Shown here piece by piece: positions 1-9,471 of a stretch of DNA of 64,000 bases (the stretch's first letter is position 1; each line of letters starts with the position of its first letter). The notes below the pieces were generated by a model that was given only the letters and a program-made list of their open reading frames with translations, had not been told where the DNA came from and searched no databases. A program made the position numbers and the translations under genes. The DNA comes from Sepiola atlantica (taxonomy: Eukaryota > Mollusca > Cephalopoda > Sepiida > Sepiolidae), in contig OY744519.1 in the NCBI GenBank assembly GCA_963556195.1, positions 36,556,301 through 36,620,300 on the forward strand, written 5' to 3'.

Positions 1-75
1 CGACTGGATTCAAACTTGGAACACCCAGGTTTTCAGTCCATGTCGATATCCACTTAACCACCGTCACCTTGCATC
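1..75 (-). repeat. tRNA-derived SINE fragment
   Basis: Read on the minus strand, this has a B-box-like GTTTGAATCC (plus 6-15) and, about 35 bases upstream, an A-box-like TGGTTAAGTGG (plus 50-60). This is the spacing of an internal pol III promoter in a tRNA-derived SINE. The copy runs off the left edge of the window, so its body cannot be seen. It is a different family from the tRNA-like array at 2-3 kb. A decayed tRNA pseudogene is an alternative. Confidence 0.5.
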
Positions 76-235
76 TCCTTGATTGACAAGGCTAGTTTCT
101 AACGAAATGATAGCAAAACAAAAATAATGAATTTTTGTAAGTCATAAATAAACATATGTCTTGATTTTTATTTTTATTAATATATTCTGCATTTTCTGTA
201 TTTTGGGGCGTTTTCCTCAATTTTATACTAAATAA

Positions 236-239
<4 letters not shown>

Positions 240-302
<63 letters not shown>
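240..302. repeat. (TA)n(TG)n microsatellite
   Basis: An uninterrupted TA array is followed directly by six TG dinucleotides. The open frame across it is only the Ile-Tyr translation of the repeat. Confidence 0.97.
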
Positions 303-303
<1 letters not shown>

Positions 304-889
304 CAAATGTGGGCACCTTCCTAACACCTGATCTTTTCTCTCGCCTTCTCCCCCACCCCCACCTCTTTTAAATTCCTTACACGATCATGATTGTTTCAAC
401 CCTCGCGTTCTCTCATCTCTAAGGCAAACTTTTAAAATATTCAATAAACATGTGTTATGTCCCATACCACCTTCATAGTTTAAATGAATTCTAACCGCTA
501 CCAATGTTCGCCCACACTCCTTCCACAATTATTGAAATGTATCTCTTTTTACCTAATTATCTTATAACTCCAACTGCCACACTCTCTACTAGCAACTCAA
601 TCTCCCACTGCCACCATCTATTTGTATCTCATAATTTATCTTTTTACAAGCAGCACTAATTTTAATCTCCACCCGCTACCACTTTGTGTTTCAAACATTT
701 GTTACTTGATGTGTTTTCCCTCAGACAATCATCATGAGGAAGTCTTATACTAAAGACGAAACTTTGATACATATAGGAATACTATTTTTTTGTTTTCGTT
801 TATCAATTTACATCACGTCGAAACAGTTCGGCATTCATTGACCACATATGCCCCCCAATGTTTTGTGAATTCCTGATTTCGTGAACAAA

Positions 890-891
<2 letters not shown>
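303..891. other. No feature seen
   Basis: AT-rich sequence whose plus strand is pyrimidine-rich between about 340 and 720. I see no coding, RNA or repeat signal in it. Confidence 0.5.

Positions 892-946
<55 letters not shown>
892..946. repeat. (TA)n microsatellite abutting a fold-back element
   Basis: Pure TA array ending 3 bases before the left arm of the inverted repeat at 950. Confidence 0.97.
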
Positions 947-949
<3 letters not shown>

Positions 950-950
<1 letters not shown>

Positions 951-1874
951 GCAATAATGAAGGGAAGACGAGTTGAATCTTTCATAATTAAAAGATTTAA
1001 AGGATGTAGGGGATGAGAAAAAAAATTGCCAGTCGACTAGTTTCGCCACACTTTACAAGCTGATATCGTGGGATTAAAAAAAACAAACCAAAAAACCCTT
1101 TTATATTTAAAATGAAATTAGCGTTATGTTATGAGTGGGAAAAAGTTCGAATTTAGAATAAAATAAGCGTGATGTTATATGGAATGGAGGTTGTGTCTTA
1201 GAAACTAATTTTCATCTAATGTGGGGGTTGTGTTCTGTACAAAACCTATGTTACCGTCCTCTCGAAAAGACGTCCTGCTCCCCCCACCATAAAATAATGT
1301 GATTTATCTTTTTAAATGTAATTGCAGTGCCAATTACGTAGGCCGGACCGACGTTGAGATTAGACAACAGAGTACAGCAACACATCCCCAGTAAAATCAG
1401 GAATGGAACCGTCCGGTCACGGGACGTTCTAAGAAATACATAGGTTCTTCGATAACTGACCACCTGATAAATAACCCATTGTGCGCAACGAACTTTAGCA
1501 CAGATTAATTTTCCATCTTAAGCTGTGCTCACTCATCTTATCATTTAAAATCTTGGAGACTATCCACGAACGCCTCAAGAGGCCCTCCCTCTTCAAACAG
1601 AAGGAGTGTCTCTTGGGGTTGAGTGTGATTAGTCTCTAAGACACAACCTCCATCCCATATCACATCACGCTTATTTTATTCTAAATTCGAACTTTTTTCC
1701 CCGTTCATAACATAATTTTAAAAGGTTTTGTTTTTTTAAATCCCACGATATCAGCTTGTAAAGTGTGGGCGAAACTAGTCGACTGGCAACATTATTTTTT
1801 GTTTCTCTCATCCCCTAAATCCTCCAAATCTTTTAATTATGAAAGATTCAACACGTCTTCCCTTCATTATTGCA
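950..1874. mobile_element. Fold-back / MITE-like element with about 250-bp inverted arms
   Basis: The left arm (950-1210) and right arm (1629-1874) are reverse complements over nearly their whole length with few mismatches. Diagnostic pieces are CCAGTCGACTAGTTTCG at about 1029 against its complement at about 1775, and AGCTTGTAAAGTGTG-type sequence on both sides. The spacer of about 420 bp (1211-1628) shows no transposase motif. (TA)n arrays lie on both flanks, which fits insertion at TA or growth of TA repeats from duplicated target sites. It is a non-autonomous element of unknown superfamily. The very long arms also fit a Foldback-type element or a pair of inverted copies of one repeat. Confidence 0.8.
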
Positions 1875-1905
1875 TCACTAAAGTGTTGTACCCCCCAAAA
1901 AATAA

Positions 1906-1906
<1 letters not shown>

Positions 1907-1964
<58 letters not shown>
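1907..1964. repeat. (TA)n microsatellite
   Basis: TA array between the fold-back element and the hammerhead-bearing tandem array. Confidence 0.97.
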
Positions 1965-1967
<3 letters not shown>

Positions 1968-1980
1968 GAATATGTATTAT

Positions 1981-2324
1981 TAAAGTAATTATATACAACC
2001 TTTTTCGGGTGGGCGCGCCAAGAGAAATGGAATAAGCGTTCTAACCTACACCTACATATTTGAAGTTCTTTTCAACGTTATGTGTTGAGCAAGGGAAAGC
2101 CAGCTGACTATATTGTCCGCTTCATAATATTAACAGGGTTTAATTCTCGGCTTGTCGCATAACTGTTTAATTTGGCCATTTGGTTAGAGCAACAAGAAAT
2201 GAGTTACAGGTGATTCGTGCCCGGGGTTCGAGTCATGGGACTGATGAAACAAGTATTTTCTACACTGATGATTCCTATAGGATGAAACGTATACGTATGC
2301 AGATATTTATTCAATAGTTATTAT
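1981..2324 (+). repeat. Tandem repeat unit A: tRNA-like promoter plus hammerhead
   Basis: First of three degenerate head-to-tail units. Shared landmarks are TATATTGTCCGC, then CTTGTCGCATA, then TTTTCTACACTGAT. A tRNA-like stretch (2170-2245) has an A-box-like TTGGCCATTTGGTTAGAGC at 2172 and a B box GGGGTTCGAGTC at 2223. The hammerhead follows about 20 bases downstream. This is the best preserved unit. The order pol III promoter then ribozyme matches what is known of schistosome Sm-alpha repeats and is SINE- or retrozyme-like. The unit has no protein-coding capacity. Confidence 0.75.
2255..2306 (+). ncRNA. Hammerhead ribozyme, type I, unit A
   Basis: Folded by eye. The core CUGAUGA is at 2265-2271. 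Stem II is UCC/GGA closing UAUA (2272-2282), with a U-U mismatch at its base. GAA is at 2284-2286. Stem III is ACGU/ACGU or ACG/CGU with a UAUA loop (2287-2296). The cleavage triplet GUA ends at 2297, so cleavage is predicted between 2297 and 2298. Stem I pairs 2259-2264 (UCUACA) with 2298-2303 (UGCAGA), with one A-C mismatch. Every conserved core base is present. The weak stem II base and short stem III could reduce activity. Self-cleavage is inferred, not shown. Confidence 0.75.
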
Positions 2325-2629
2325 TAAAAAAATGTTTATAGCCTTCTGTCAAATAGGCGCTTAAAAACAAATGGAATAAGTTGTCTAATCGCAACCTAGA
2401 AAAATGCGAAGTTTCTGTTCATGCGATCTGTTGAACACTGTACATACGGCTAACTATATTGTCCGTCTCATGATATAAATAGGGTTATTTCACAGTTTGT
2501 CACATAGCTTTTAGAGTTGGGTGTTAGGGTTAGAATCGTTCTAGCGTTTGTGCACTTATCTTCCACACTGATGAGTTTTAATAAGATGAAAATTATACGT
2601 GTGTGGATACTAATTAAATATGTTTTCTT
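2325..2629 (+). repeat. Tandem repeat unit B, tRNA-like head partly deleted
   Basis: This aligns with units A and C through CTATATTGTCCGTCTCATGA and the hammerhead end. It is about 40 bp shorter because most of the tRNA-like segment is missing. A degenerate B box, GGGTTAGAATCG, remains at about 2527. The A box is not recognisable. Confidence 0.7.
2561..2609 (+). ncRNA. Hammerhead-like motif, unit B, cleavage site lost
   Basis: CUGAUGA is at 2568-2574 and GAA at 2588-2590. Stem II GUUUU...AAGAU folds around a short loop with G-U pairs. Stem I is a perfect six-base helix, UCCACA (2562-2567) with UGUGGA (2602-2607). Compared with unit A this includes a two-sided U-A to C-G change, which is evidence that the helix mattered. 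Stem III has two mismatches, and the cleavage triplet is GUG, which hammerheads do not cut. I call it a dead copy. Confidence 0.65.
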
Positions 2630-2966
2630 AAAATGATTATTTTTCAACACCCTTTCCAATCAGCGCGTGAAGTAAAATATAGTATAAGCCGTTTAATCTA
2701 AGCTAAAAAAAATACGAAGTTTCTGTCCACGTGATCTGTTCAACAATGTTAAGACGGTTGACTATATTGTTCGCCTTATGATATAAATACGACATATTTT
2801 CTGACTTGTCGCATAGCTATTGAATTTGGCGTTTACTTAGAGCGCCGGAAAATAAGGTAAATGCGATTCCTGCTCGGGGTCTGAATCGTCCGACCGGCTA
2901 AACATTTATTTTCTACACTGATTGTTCCAGTAGGATGAAACGTATTCAAATATATATATATATATG
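2630..2966 (+). repeat. Tandem repeat unit C, 3' part replaced by (TA)n
   Basis: The unit carries a tRNA-like stretch (about 2824-2900) with TTTGGCGTTTACTTAGAGC and a decayed B box, CGGGGTCTGAATCG. It also has the shared TTTTCTACACTGAT at about 2909 and GGATGAAACGTAT at about 2933. The core is damaged (CUGAUUG at 2918-2924) and stem III runs into a short TA array. No working ribozyme can form. A weaker partial fourth unit may continue to about 3085. Confidence 0.65.
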
Positions 2967-3085
2967 CTATTTATTATATTATTGCAGTTATATTTGAATA
3001 TATTTAGTCAATAGATTTGTTTATAACTTTTAACCAGTAAGACATATAAAAAGAGTGACGTTAAACTATACGCCATTCATAAAAA

Positions 3086-4599
3086 AAAACAGAAAATATT
3101 TGCATTTAGAGGCTAATATATTTTCTACTACATTTACATATATTAAAACAGCTGCATATATTTTTATGTGTGCATGTGTGTATATCTATTTTTGTTTTGC
3201 ACCGGATGTGCGTCTGTACTAGGTGTGTGTGTATGCTATTGAACAAAAGTGATCAATATTATTCTCCGATATTTTTAGGAAACTGCAGACATCGATTTGA
3301 AAACTAAAAAAAAAACTGTTTGAATGTTTGGCGCCATGAAAGCACTTCATTGGCGTTTTGCCGAAAGCTCTTCGTAATTCGAGCAGACGTTTTCATTCAA
3401 TGAACACACTTGCCGTTCGATTTTATCAAACACATGTACAATGGTGTCATACTTAGGTTCAAAATAATGCTTACAGGTTAAACACAAACAGACCCATCCT
3501 TCAGACATCTCTCCTACATCTACCAACGGGTTTATGTATTTTTTATACTTTGTTTATTATAAGAATGCCCACCAATTTCTGTCGATCCCGTAAGCTACCA
3601 TTACTTTGTGGTACTTTGCATGTGGTACCGGATACACAGTAAAATAAAACGTTCATACATTCAATTGTTAAGGGTATCATGTATACATAATTGAATTTAA
3701 GTTTTTTTTTTCCAGAGCCACGTTCATGTGCAGCCTTGCGTTTTCTTTTATTGCATTCGTTTCAGCTGAGGAAATAGTAAAACGTAACTAGTGTTGTATT
3801 AGTTTTCATTTTTTCACATTGTTCGTCAATTTGATTACCGCCTTCGAAGACACATTGCTAACATGTTTATGTTTATGCTCGTCATGTTCTGCGTATTTTC
3901 GAAAAGAACGATGTATAGCTGACATTCTAATAGTGTGTCTATTGTGTAAGCTTTGTCTTTGGAAAAATAACTCATGGTCCAACGTCATGCTATAAAGCGT
4001 TAGATTACTTTTGAGAAAAATATAAAACATATTGTCACACTTGTTCATTTGAATTACAATTCGTTTTTGGATGACAAGAACTGTAAAAAATACATTATTT
4101 TTATAAATTTCCAGTTTTCCTATAGTCAAAATATAAACAGTATGCTTAAATTTATTTTCTTTATTATTAAATTTAATGTTTTAATATGTTAACCGACGAG
4201 TAAAATTTGTTCTATTGAATTTATTTTGGAATATAAAAAATGAAATAATTAGATTTATGTCTTCGGGGGTTACATTTCGGTTGGTAAAATAAAAGAAACT
4301 TTACATCGATTTCTGTAAACCTGCATTTCCCTATAGATGAAAATAAATGAAATGGGTGCATACTGTTCCTACACCGGTTCCTACAATATCAGTGAATTAA
4401 AGTGAAAGTGATTATGTTCAGACATTAAATGAGTGATCATTTCGGAATACCAGGTGCTATAAGTAAAGCAATCAACCCATGTGTATAAATGTGTACCAGG
4501 TAATTAGCCTTCTGCCCCCAAACACTAACACCATTGCAATAACCAACAACTAGAGTAAGTGGATCATTTTCATATCTAGTCAGCATCTTAACATCTACT
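3086..4599. other. No feature seen
   Basis: AT-rich sequence with scattered A/T runs. A 107-codon minus-strand frame (3806-4129) has no recognisable motif and the composition of random AT-rich DNA, so I do not call it a gene. Confidence 0.5.
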
Positions 4600-5105
4600 C
4601 GCAAATGTAAGAAAGATGTGAAGAACAGGATTAGGACAGGCTATTTAGCCGTACGTCGATTGACCTGTCGCGTATTGAACAGCAATGCACTGCCGATCGC
4701 CACTAAAATTCTGGTGTTCCGGCCAGTAGTTCTATCCACACTTGCATACGTCTGCGGAGCTGTAACCTTAAATAGAAGCGATATTAAAAAAACGGAGTGA
4801 TTCCAGAGACAAAACTATGGCAGATTCTTAAACTCCTTTGGGGGAGGACCACACCTCACACAAAAATGTTGCATAAAGCCTCAGTAACCAGCGTTGAGCC
4901 TACTATTATCCACCACAAGCTTCGCTGGGAAGGCAACATCGACATTATTTAACTATACGCGCTCCCCCCAAATTCTCTAATCAGAGAATGCGCTATAAGT
5001 ACATGCTGAAGCGCACCTCGCCTTAACAACATAGACTCCTCCTTATCGTGGGAACAATCTGCTAGAGACCGGAACACTTGGAGAAAAACTACACGCTAAG
5101 GCATC
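4600..5105 (+). pseudogene. RTE-like LINE reverse transcriptase, C-terminal part, frameshifted
   Basis: The plus strand encodes the thumb and C-terminal part of a non-LTR retrotransposon ORF2. The first frame (4618-4800) carries the family pattern of a basic helix, then TKILVF, then LSTLAYVCGAVTL, matching the usual TK-vy-avVlptLLYg-E-W block. After a frameshift near 4800 the next frame continues with LRQILKLLWGRTTPHT, HHKLRWEG and SAXDRXXWR-type residues, as in LINE ORF2 tails. The catalytic FADD region and the endonuclease are absent, so this is a 5'-truncated insertion, as LINEs usually leave. Stops and the frameshift show it is dead. Assignment to RTE rather than another clade is tentative. 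Confidence 0.75.
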
Positions 5106-5138
5106 GCGGACTTTAGGGAGTATTTATGTACTAGGAGG

Positions 5139-5456
5139 TTAGGCACAAAGCCAGTAAAATCTTACTCCCACAAGGTAAGATGTGAGCCAAGGTCGGGTCG
5201 GGAAAGTGGGTTTTGAAAAGCCAGCGCCCGAGAAGGTGAGCACTCTGACCAGTAAAAATCGCCTGGGCAGCCCTGTCGGCATTTCCCGGGAGGGGCGCCT
5301 CCGGCAGTAAGCAATAAACTTACTCTTCCCCAAAGAGGGGAGGCAAAGGCTAGGATGGTGGAACCTCTAGAACTGCACAGGACAAACCCATAGACCGATG
5401 GAATCAAGCCCCGAAGGCCAAGACGATACCAGTCTATGGGGTGCAGTATCCATCCT
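5139..5456. other. GC-rich block with a local hairpin
   Basis: This stretch is clearly richer in G+C than its surroundings and lies between the LINE tail and the U2-like fragment. CCCATAGAC at about 5387 pairs with GTCTATGGG at about 5432 to give a hairpin. Overlapping minus-strand frames have no recognisable motif. It may be the LINE 3' untranslated region or part of a composite insertion. Confidence 0.4.
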
Positions 5457-5490
5457 AACAGATACTACACTTTGATCTTGGCCAAAAGGC
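5457..5490 (-). pseudogene. U2 snRNA 5'-end fragment
   Basis: On the minus strand the sequence runs GCCTTTTGGCCAAGATCAA then AGTGTAGTATCTGTT. This matches the start of spliceosomal U2 snRNA, including the branch-point recognition region, with one base changed (GGCTAAG to GGCCAAG). Similarity stops at both ends and the Sm site and 3' stem-loops are absent. It is a partial pseudogene or a piece carried in a composite repeat. Confidence 0.8.
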
Positions 5491-5761
5491 AAAGGATTTA
5501 GGGAGTAGTGGAGAGAAATGAAGAGGCAAGACGAAGGAGAAGAATGGCACAGCGTGAATAAACTCGTGCGCTCACTACCCTTCTTTGTGAACACTCTCCG
5601 CAGCTGTTCAACAATAGACTGGACCTTCGAATCAATATATCTCATGCACATTCATAATGTACATATAAACATCTCAATATCAGATAGCTTTAACCCTTAA
5701 TTATAAGTATAATATAATTACCCCCTTTTTGGAAGAAATATTATACCCCCAGGTGGAACAT

Positions 5762-6004
5762 CTAGACATGTATGTGTAGGTATGTTTTGTGGATATATGT
5801 GTATATATGTGTGTTAAAATATGAAATTGGTAAGTATATGCATGTATATATGGGTATGTATGTATATGTATGTATGTATATGTATCTGTGTGTTCATTTA
5901 TATGCATATACATATGGGTGCATGTGTGAATATCTATGTATGCATATACATATATGTATATATATGTATATGTATGTGCGTGTATGCGTTTGTATGTGTG
6001 TATA
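5762..6004. repeat. Degenerate (TATG)n / (TG)n low-complexity tract
   Basis: Alternating purine-pyrimidine sequence of ATGTATGTATATG type. The several overlapping open frames here are repeat artefacts. Confidence 0.9.
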
Positions 6005-6010
6005 GATAAT

Positions 6011-6980
6011 CCCCATATACTTAATCTTGGTCAAAAATATTTAATATTAAATTTACAAAATCCCACAAAAGTCAACTACATATTACCAAACTCATCTTTA
6101 AAATTATATATTGCTTACATTACTCAAAATTACTGCTCCCTCCATTTCTAGTCCCTCCACCCATGGACCATAATTTCTTTTTAACAATTTTAACTAAAAC
6201 ACCTTACCGCCAATATTATCTTTAATCTTCTGACAAGTATTAATACAATTACAACTAATAATAACATTTATTAATACCATTGCCATTAATTCATATATGA
6301 CTTTTACTAAAAATAAAAGTAATTACCACTATGTTTTATTAATTAATTCCTAAATATTACTTAGAACAAAAATGCATCTATTAATCATCCAAAATAATTA
6401 AACTAAATGTTAATAGGTCGAAATATAATAATATAATGTATTAATACTATTGTTATACATCTATATACGATTTTTACAAAATATAATCACCACTATATTT
6501 TATTAAATATTATCTAGAATTAAAATACATTTATTTACCACAAATAATAATTTAAACTAAATATTACTTTAAGTTTTTTTTTTATCGTTGAATGTAGCCG
6601 TCCATTTTAAATCGGTCGAAATATCCTCATTCCTTTGACACGCGACAAAATACCACTTGAAAAATATCTGTCGCGTGTCATGGCGTCGGGCTAGACACAT
6701 AATCCCCTCCCGCCCCAACAACTTTTTAATGGCTATAGACATCCACCCCTAACATCCCTCCTACGTGTCTTTCTTTCTCTTTTCTTTTCCCTTCTTTTCC
6801 TTTCCCACACCCCCCCTTCCTCAGCTAAGCGTTGAATAAAAATAAAAATATGAATTATTGTACAATTAAACTTTTCTACCGGCCAATCTTTTTAAATAAT
6901 TGGTCACATGACTATTATTCCTCCTTCTTTTTTCTTAGTTCCATTCTTCCTGGATTTCATCGACCGGGTTAGATCACAAA
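6011..6980. other. AT-rich spacer with an 11-bp perfect inverted repeat
   Basis: GACACGCGACA at about 6637 and TGTCGCGTGTC at about 6671 are perfect reverse complements around a 23-base AT-rich spacer. This GC-rich motif is unusual for its surroundings. No other feature is seen. Confidence 0.45.
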
Positions 6981-6984
6981 AAAA

Positions 6985-7056
6985 CCTTCTGCCTGATGAG
7001 ACCTCAGCTCTTGATAGCTGTAGATCGATAACATCGACATGCCAGTGTAGCAGACT
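6985..7056 (+). ncRNA. Hammerhead-like motif, type I, with a one-base core irregularity
   Basis: CUGAUGA is at 6993-6999. The stem II arm (7000-7026) has GA/UC at its base and CAGCU/AGCUG at the tip. The following box reads GAUAA instead of GAAA, as if one base were inserted. Stem III ACAU (7031-7034) pairs with GUGU (7045-7048). The cleavage triplet GUA ends at 7049. Stem I is a perfect five-base helix, UCUGC (6988-6992) with GCAGA (7050-7054). All helices close in the right order, but the interrupted GAAA box probably prevents cleavage. Confidence 0.55.
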
Positions 7057-7192
7057 TTGTACATGTTTGAATAAAAAACATTCACTATACAGCTCTATAT
7101 TTTTATTGAGCACTCTTTTATAAGCCCGGTTTGATTCCATTTGGATTTCTACCCGTTTGGATTTCTACCCTATGGATATCTATCCTACCTGG

Positions 7193-7194
<2 letters not shown>

Positions 7195-7254
<60 letters not shown>
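7195..7254. repeat. (TA)n microsatellite
   Basis: TA array immediately left of the dispersed repeat at 7269. Confidence 0.97.
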
Positions 7255-7257
<3 letters not shown>

Positions 7258-7268
7258 AAATATTTAAC

Positions 7269-7367
7269 TAAAAGTAAGCTTTTAGTAGATAGAAGCTATA
7301 GTGAAGTGGTTTAAACTAAATATACGAGAAAGAGCAATTATAAAGATAGATGAAAGAAGAGTGATAA
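7269..7367 (+). repeat. Dispersed repeat, copy 1 (copy 2 at 59619-59715)
   Basis: It shares blocks such as TTTAGTAGAT, TATACGAGA, AGAGCAATT and AGAGTGATA, in the same order and orientation, with 59619-59715. About four in five bases agree by eye. Both copies lie directly downstream of a long (TA)n array. It is likely one end of a larger element whose other end holds the hammerhead at 7445-7505. Confidence 0.75.
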
Positions 7368-7451
7368 ACATGTACGAATGTCCAGATTTATTTCAAACTT
7401 CGATTGTTCAATGCAAATTATATTCTGTAATTAAAATTATGTTCATTATTC

Positions 7452-7502
7452 TTTCATTAAGCCAACGCTTTTCAAAGATAAACATCTTATCATCAGAGGA
7501 AT
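7452..7502 (-). ncRNA. Hammerhead ribozyme motif, type I
   Basis: Read on the minus strand. CUGAUGA is at 7496-7490. Stem II AAGAU/AUCUU closes a GUUU loop (7488-7475), with a U-U mismatch at its base. GAA is at 7473-7471. Stem III AAGC (7470-7467) pairs perfectly with GCUU (7462-7459) around GUUG. The cleavage triplet UUA ends at 7458. Stem I pairs UUCCU (7501-7497) with AUGAA (7457-7453), with one mismatch. All conserved core bases are present. It belongs to the same family as the motif at 63.9 kb, sharing TTTTCAAAGATAA and TC(A/C)TCAGAGGA on the plus strand. Confidence 0.7.
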
Positions 7503-7541
7503 TACATAGACCGATAAGTTGGCAGTGGGAAAACCAAAATT

Positions 7542-7545
<4 letters not shown>

Positions 7546-7611
<66 letters not shown>
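7546..7611. repeat. (TA)n microsatellite
   Basis: TA array about 45 bp beyond the stem I side of the minus-strand hammerhead. Confidence 0.97.
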
Positions 7612-7613
<2 letters not shown>

Positions 7614-9466
7614 AATACTGGTTCAACGGGTCGGTCATTTGATATATTGTAATATGTACTTAAGCAATTATTTTCGTGAATAATTATTTTACATTTTATT
7701 ATTGAAAACTAATCAATGTTATTGCCTTCATTTTCCTGATGTTATTTGCCATTGTAAGTATTGGGTATGACATTAAAGTGCATTTATTGATGAACTCCTT
7801 ATTTTCAAATTGGAGAGTGTATAGTAATCCTGTAAGTACTCTCTGACTCGGTTTAGTACTTTTTGTCGTGGTCTATCTATGGTTTTAATAGTATTTATTC
7901 CGGTCACGAAACTTACTCTCCCTATGAGACACATAGTGAAAGTTTTCGCATCTAACTCAATCCACACTCCGAAATCTATATTTCCCTATCATTTCCATTT
8001 TAAAAATTATTCCTACCCTATTTTTTTAACCTTTTTAACTACAGCAATCTTCTTTGATATGACAGAAAAAATCATTCAGGTGTAGGGCATCTCTTTTGAA
8101 GATTTGAGGTGAGTGTAGTAACAACTAAGTCACAACTACATACATATACACTCTGACCGGGAGTGGTATCACCTGTAACGCTATTTGTTAAGTAGAACCC
8201 ATCTATTAGAGACTATTTGGTTACAATATATACGGACGAATGTAATCTACAAATCAATCGTATACAAAACTATTAAAGTTTCCGCAGTAAATGACCGAAC
8301 GATAATTAAAATGTCACAAAACTCAACAACTTATATTAAAACTTAAAATAGACAACGATGGAATTTATATATAGCAATCCAGTGCGTCTTTGTATAAATA
8401 ATGACTAATAACAAAGTCTAAAAACGAGACATTCGCTAATAGTAATAGTAGCTGCTGAGTGAGTTCTAGATATTCGCGTCATTCTAGTTTCAAAACAATT
8501 CGTAAAAGAAGAAGAATGGGCAAACAACGACACAAGCAAATGCCTATTTTGGATATCTATTTACGGTGGCATTCACTCCATATTTATATTCGGTTAAATA
8601 TATAATATAATGATAAAAAAATCGAAAAATAACGGTAAAATGTTATTCAAGAAAAAAAGGAAAAAAGCAAAAAGAATCAAACATTTCTTTCAGGAAATAA
8701 TAATTGAAGGATAAAAAAAAAGTACACAATCTCAAAGAAAATATCAACTGATGTTGCTACATGAATATATATTTCATATAATTATATTGTAATATATTAG
8801 GTGGAATTCGGTTTTTCTTGGAAAATAATTTTGCAAGCTAACTGTCAAAGCTTCATCAGGTTAGGATAGAGATATTTGGAACAAAGAAGAATGAAGAGAT
8901 AACATGTGAATCACGTGATGTAATCAACTGAGTTGGGAGTTGTTATTTAGATCCTGTGAAACTTAGCCGAGGGGAGACACACTCTAAATGTAGTACAATG
9001 CATTAGTCCGATCACCATCTCTCTCCTACGCCGTTCCGCGACAGTTTACATAGAATACTAATACAAACACAAGCTGCGGATGATATTATTCGTCTCTATT
9101 AATTAATTTAAATTAATAACACTGCAAAAGCTACGGGTCAGACGGTGCAGAGAAGTCACCTTCAGCATTCAGTCTTAAGGGATCTTCAAAAAGAGAGCTT
9201 CAACAGAAACTCCACTGGAGAAACCAGATCATCCAATGACTATGATATATAACCCTCTTGATATAATTTCAAACCTTGACATTGAATGAAGCAACAGTAG
9301 TTCGGAGAATGTGAATAGAATTATCAGTGAAATCAAATATACAATTATTTTGTTTTTACTATTACACCACCAATAATGATCAAACGTTTACTCGGGGATG
9401 AGCGTTATCAGATAGAAAGTATTATCAGTTAAAACATGTGAAACTAACACTGATAAATGGTATAAA
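7612..9466. other. No gene seen
   Basis: AT-rich. The only motif noted is a minus-strand CTGATGA at 8859-8853 with a good stem (AGCT/AGCT) but no GAAA box after it. Short frames here lack any recognisable domain. Confidence 0.5.
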
Positions 9467-9471
9467 CTATG

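Noticed and set aside
3806..4129. 107-codon minus-strand frame
   Set aside because: Random-looking composition and no recognisable motif.
8800..8870. Minus-strand CTGATGA followed by an AGCT/AGCT stem
   Set aside because: The stem is good, but the next box is GCAAAA, not GAAA, and no stem I or cleavage site follows.
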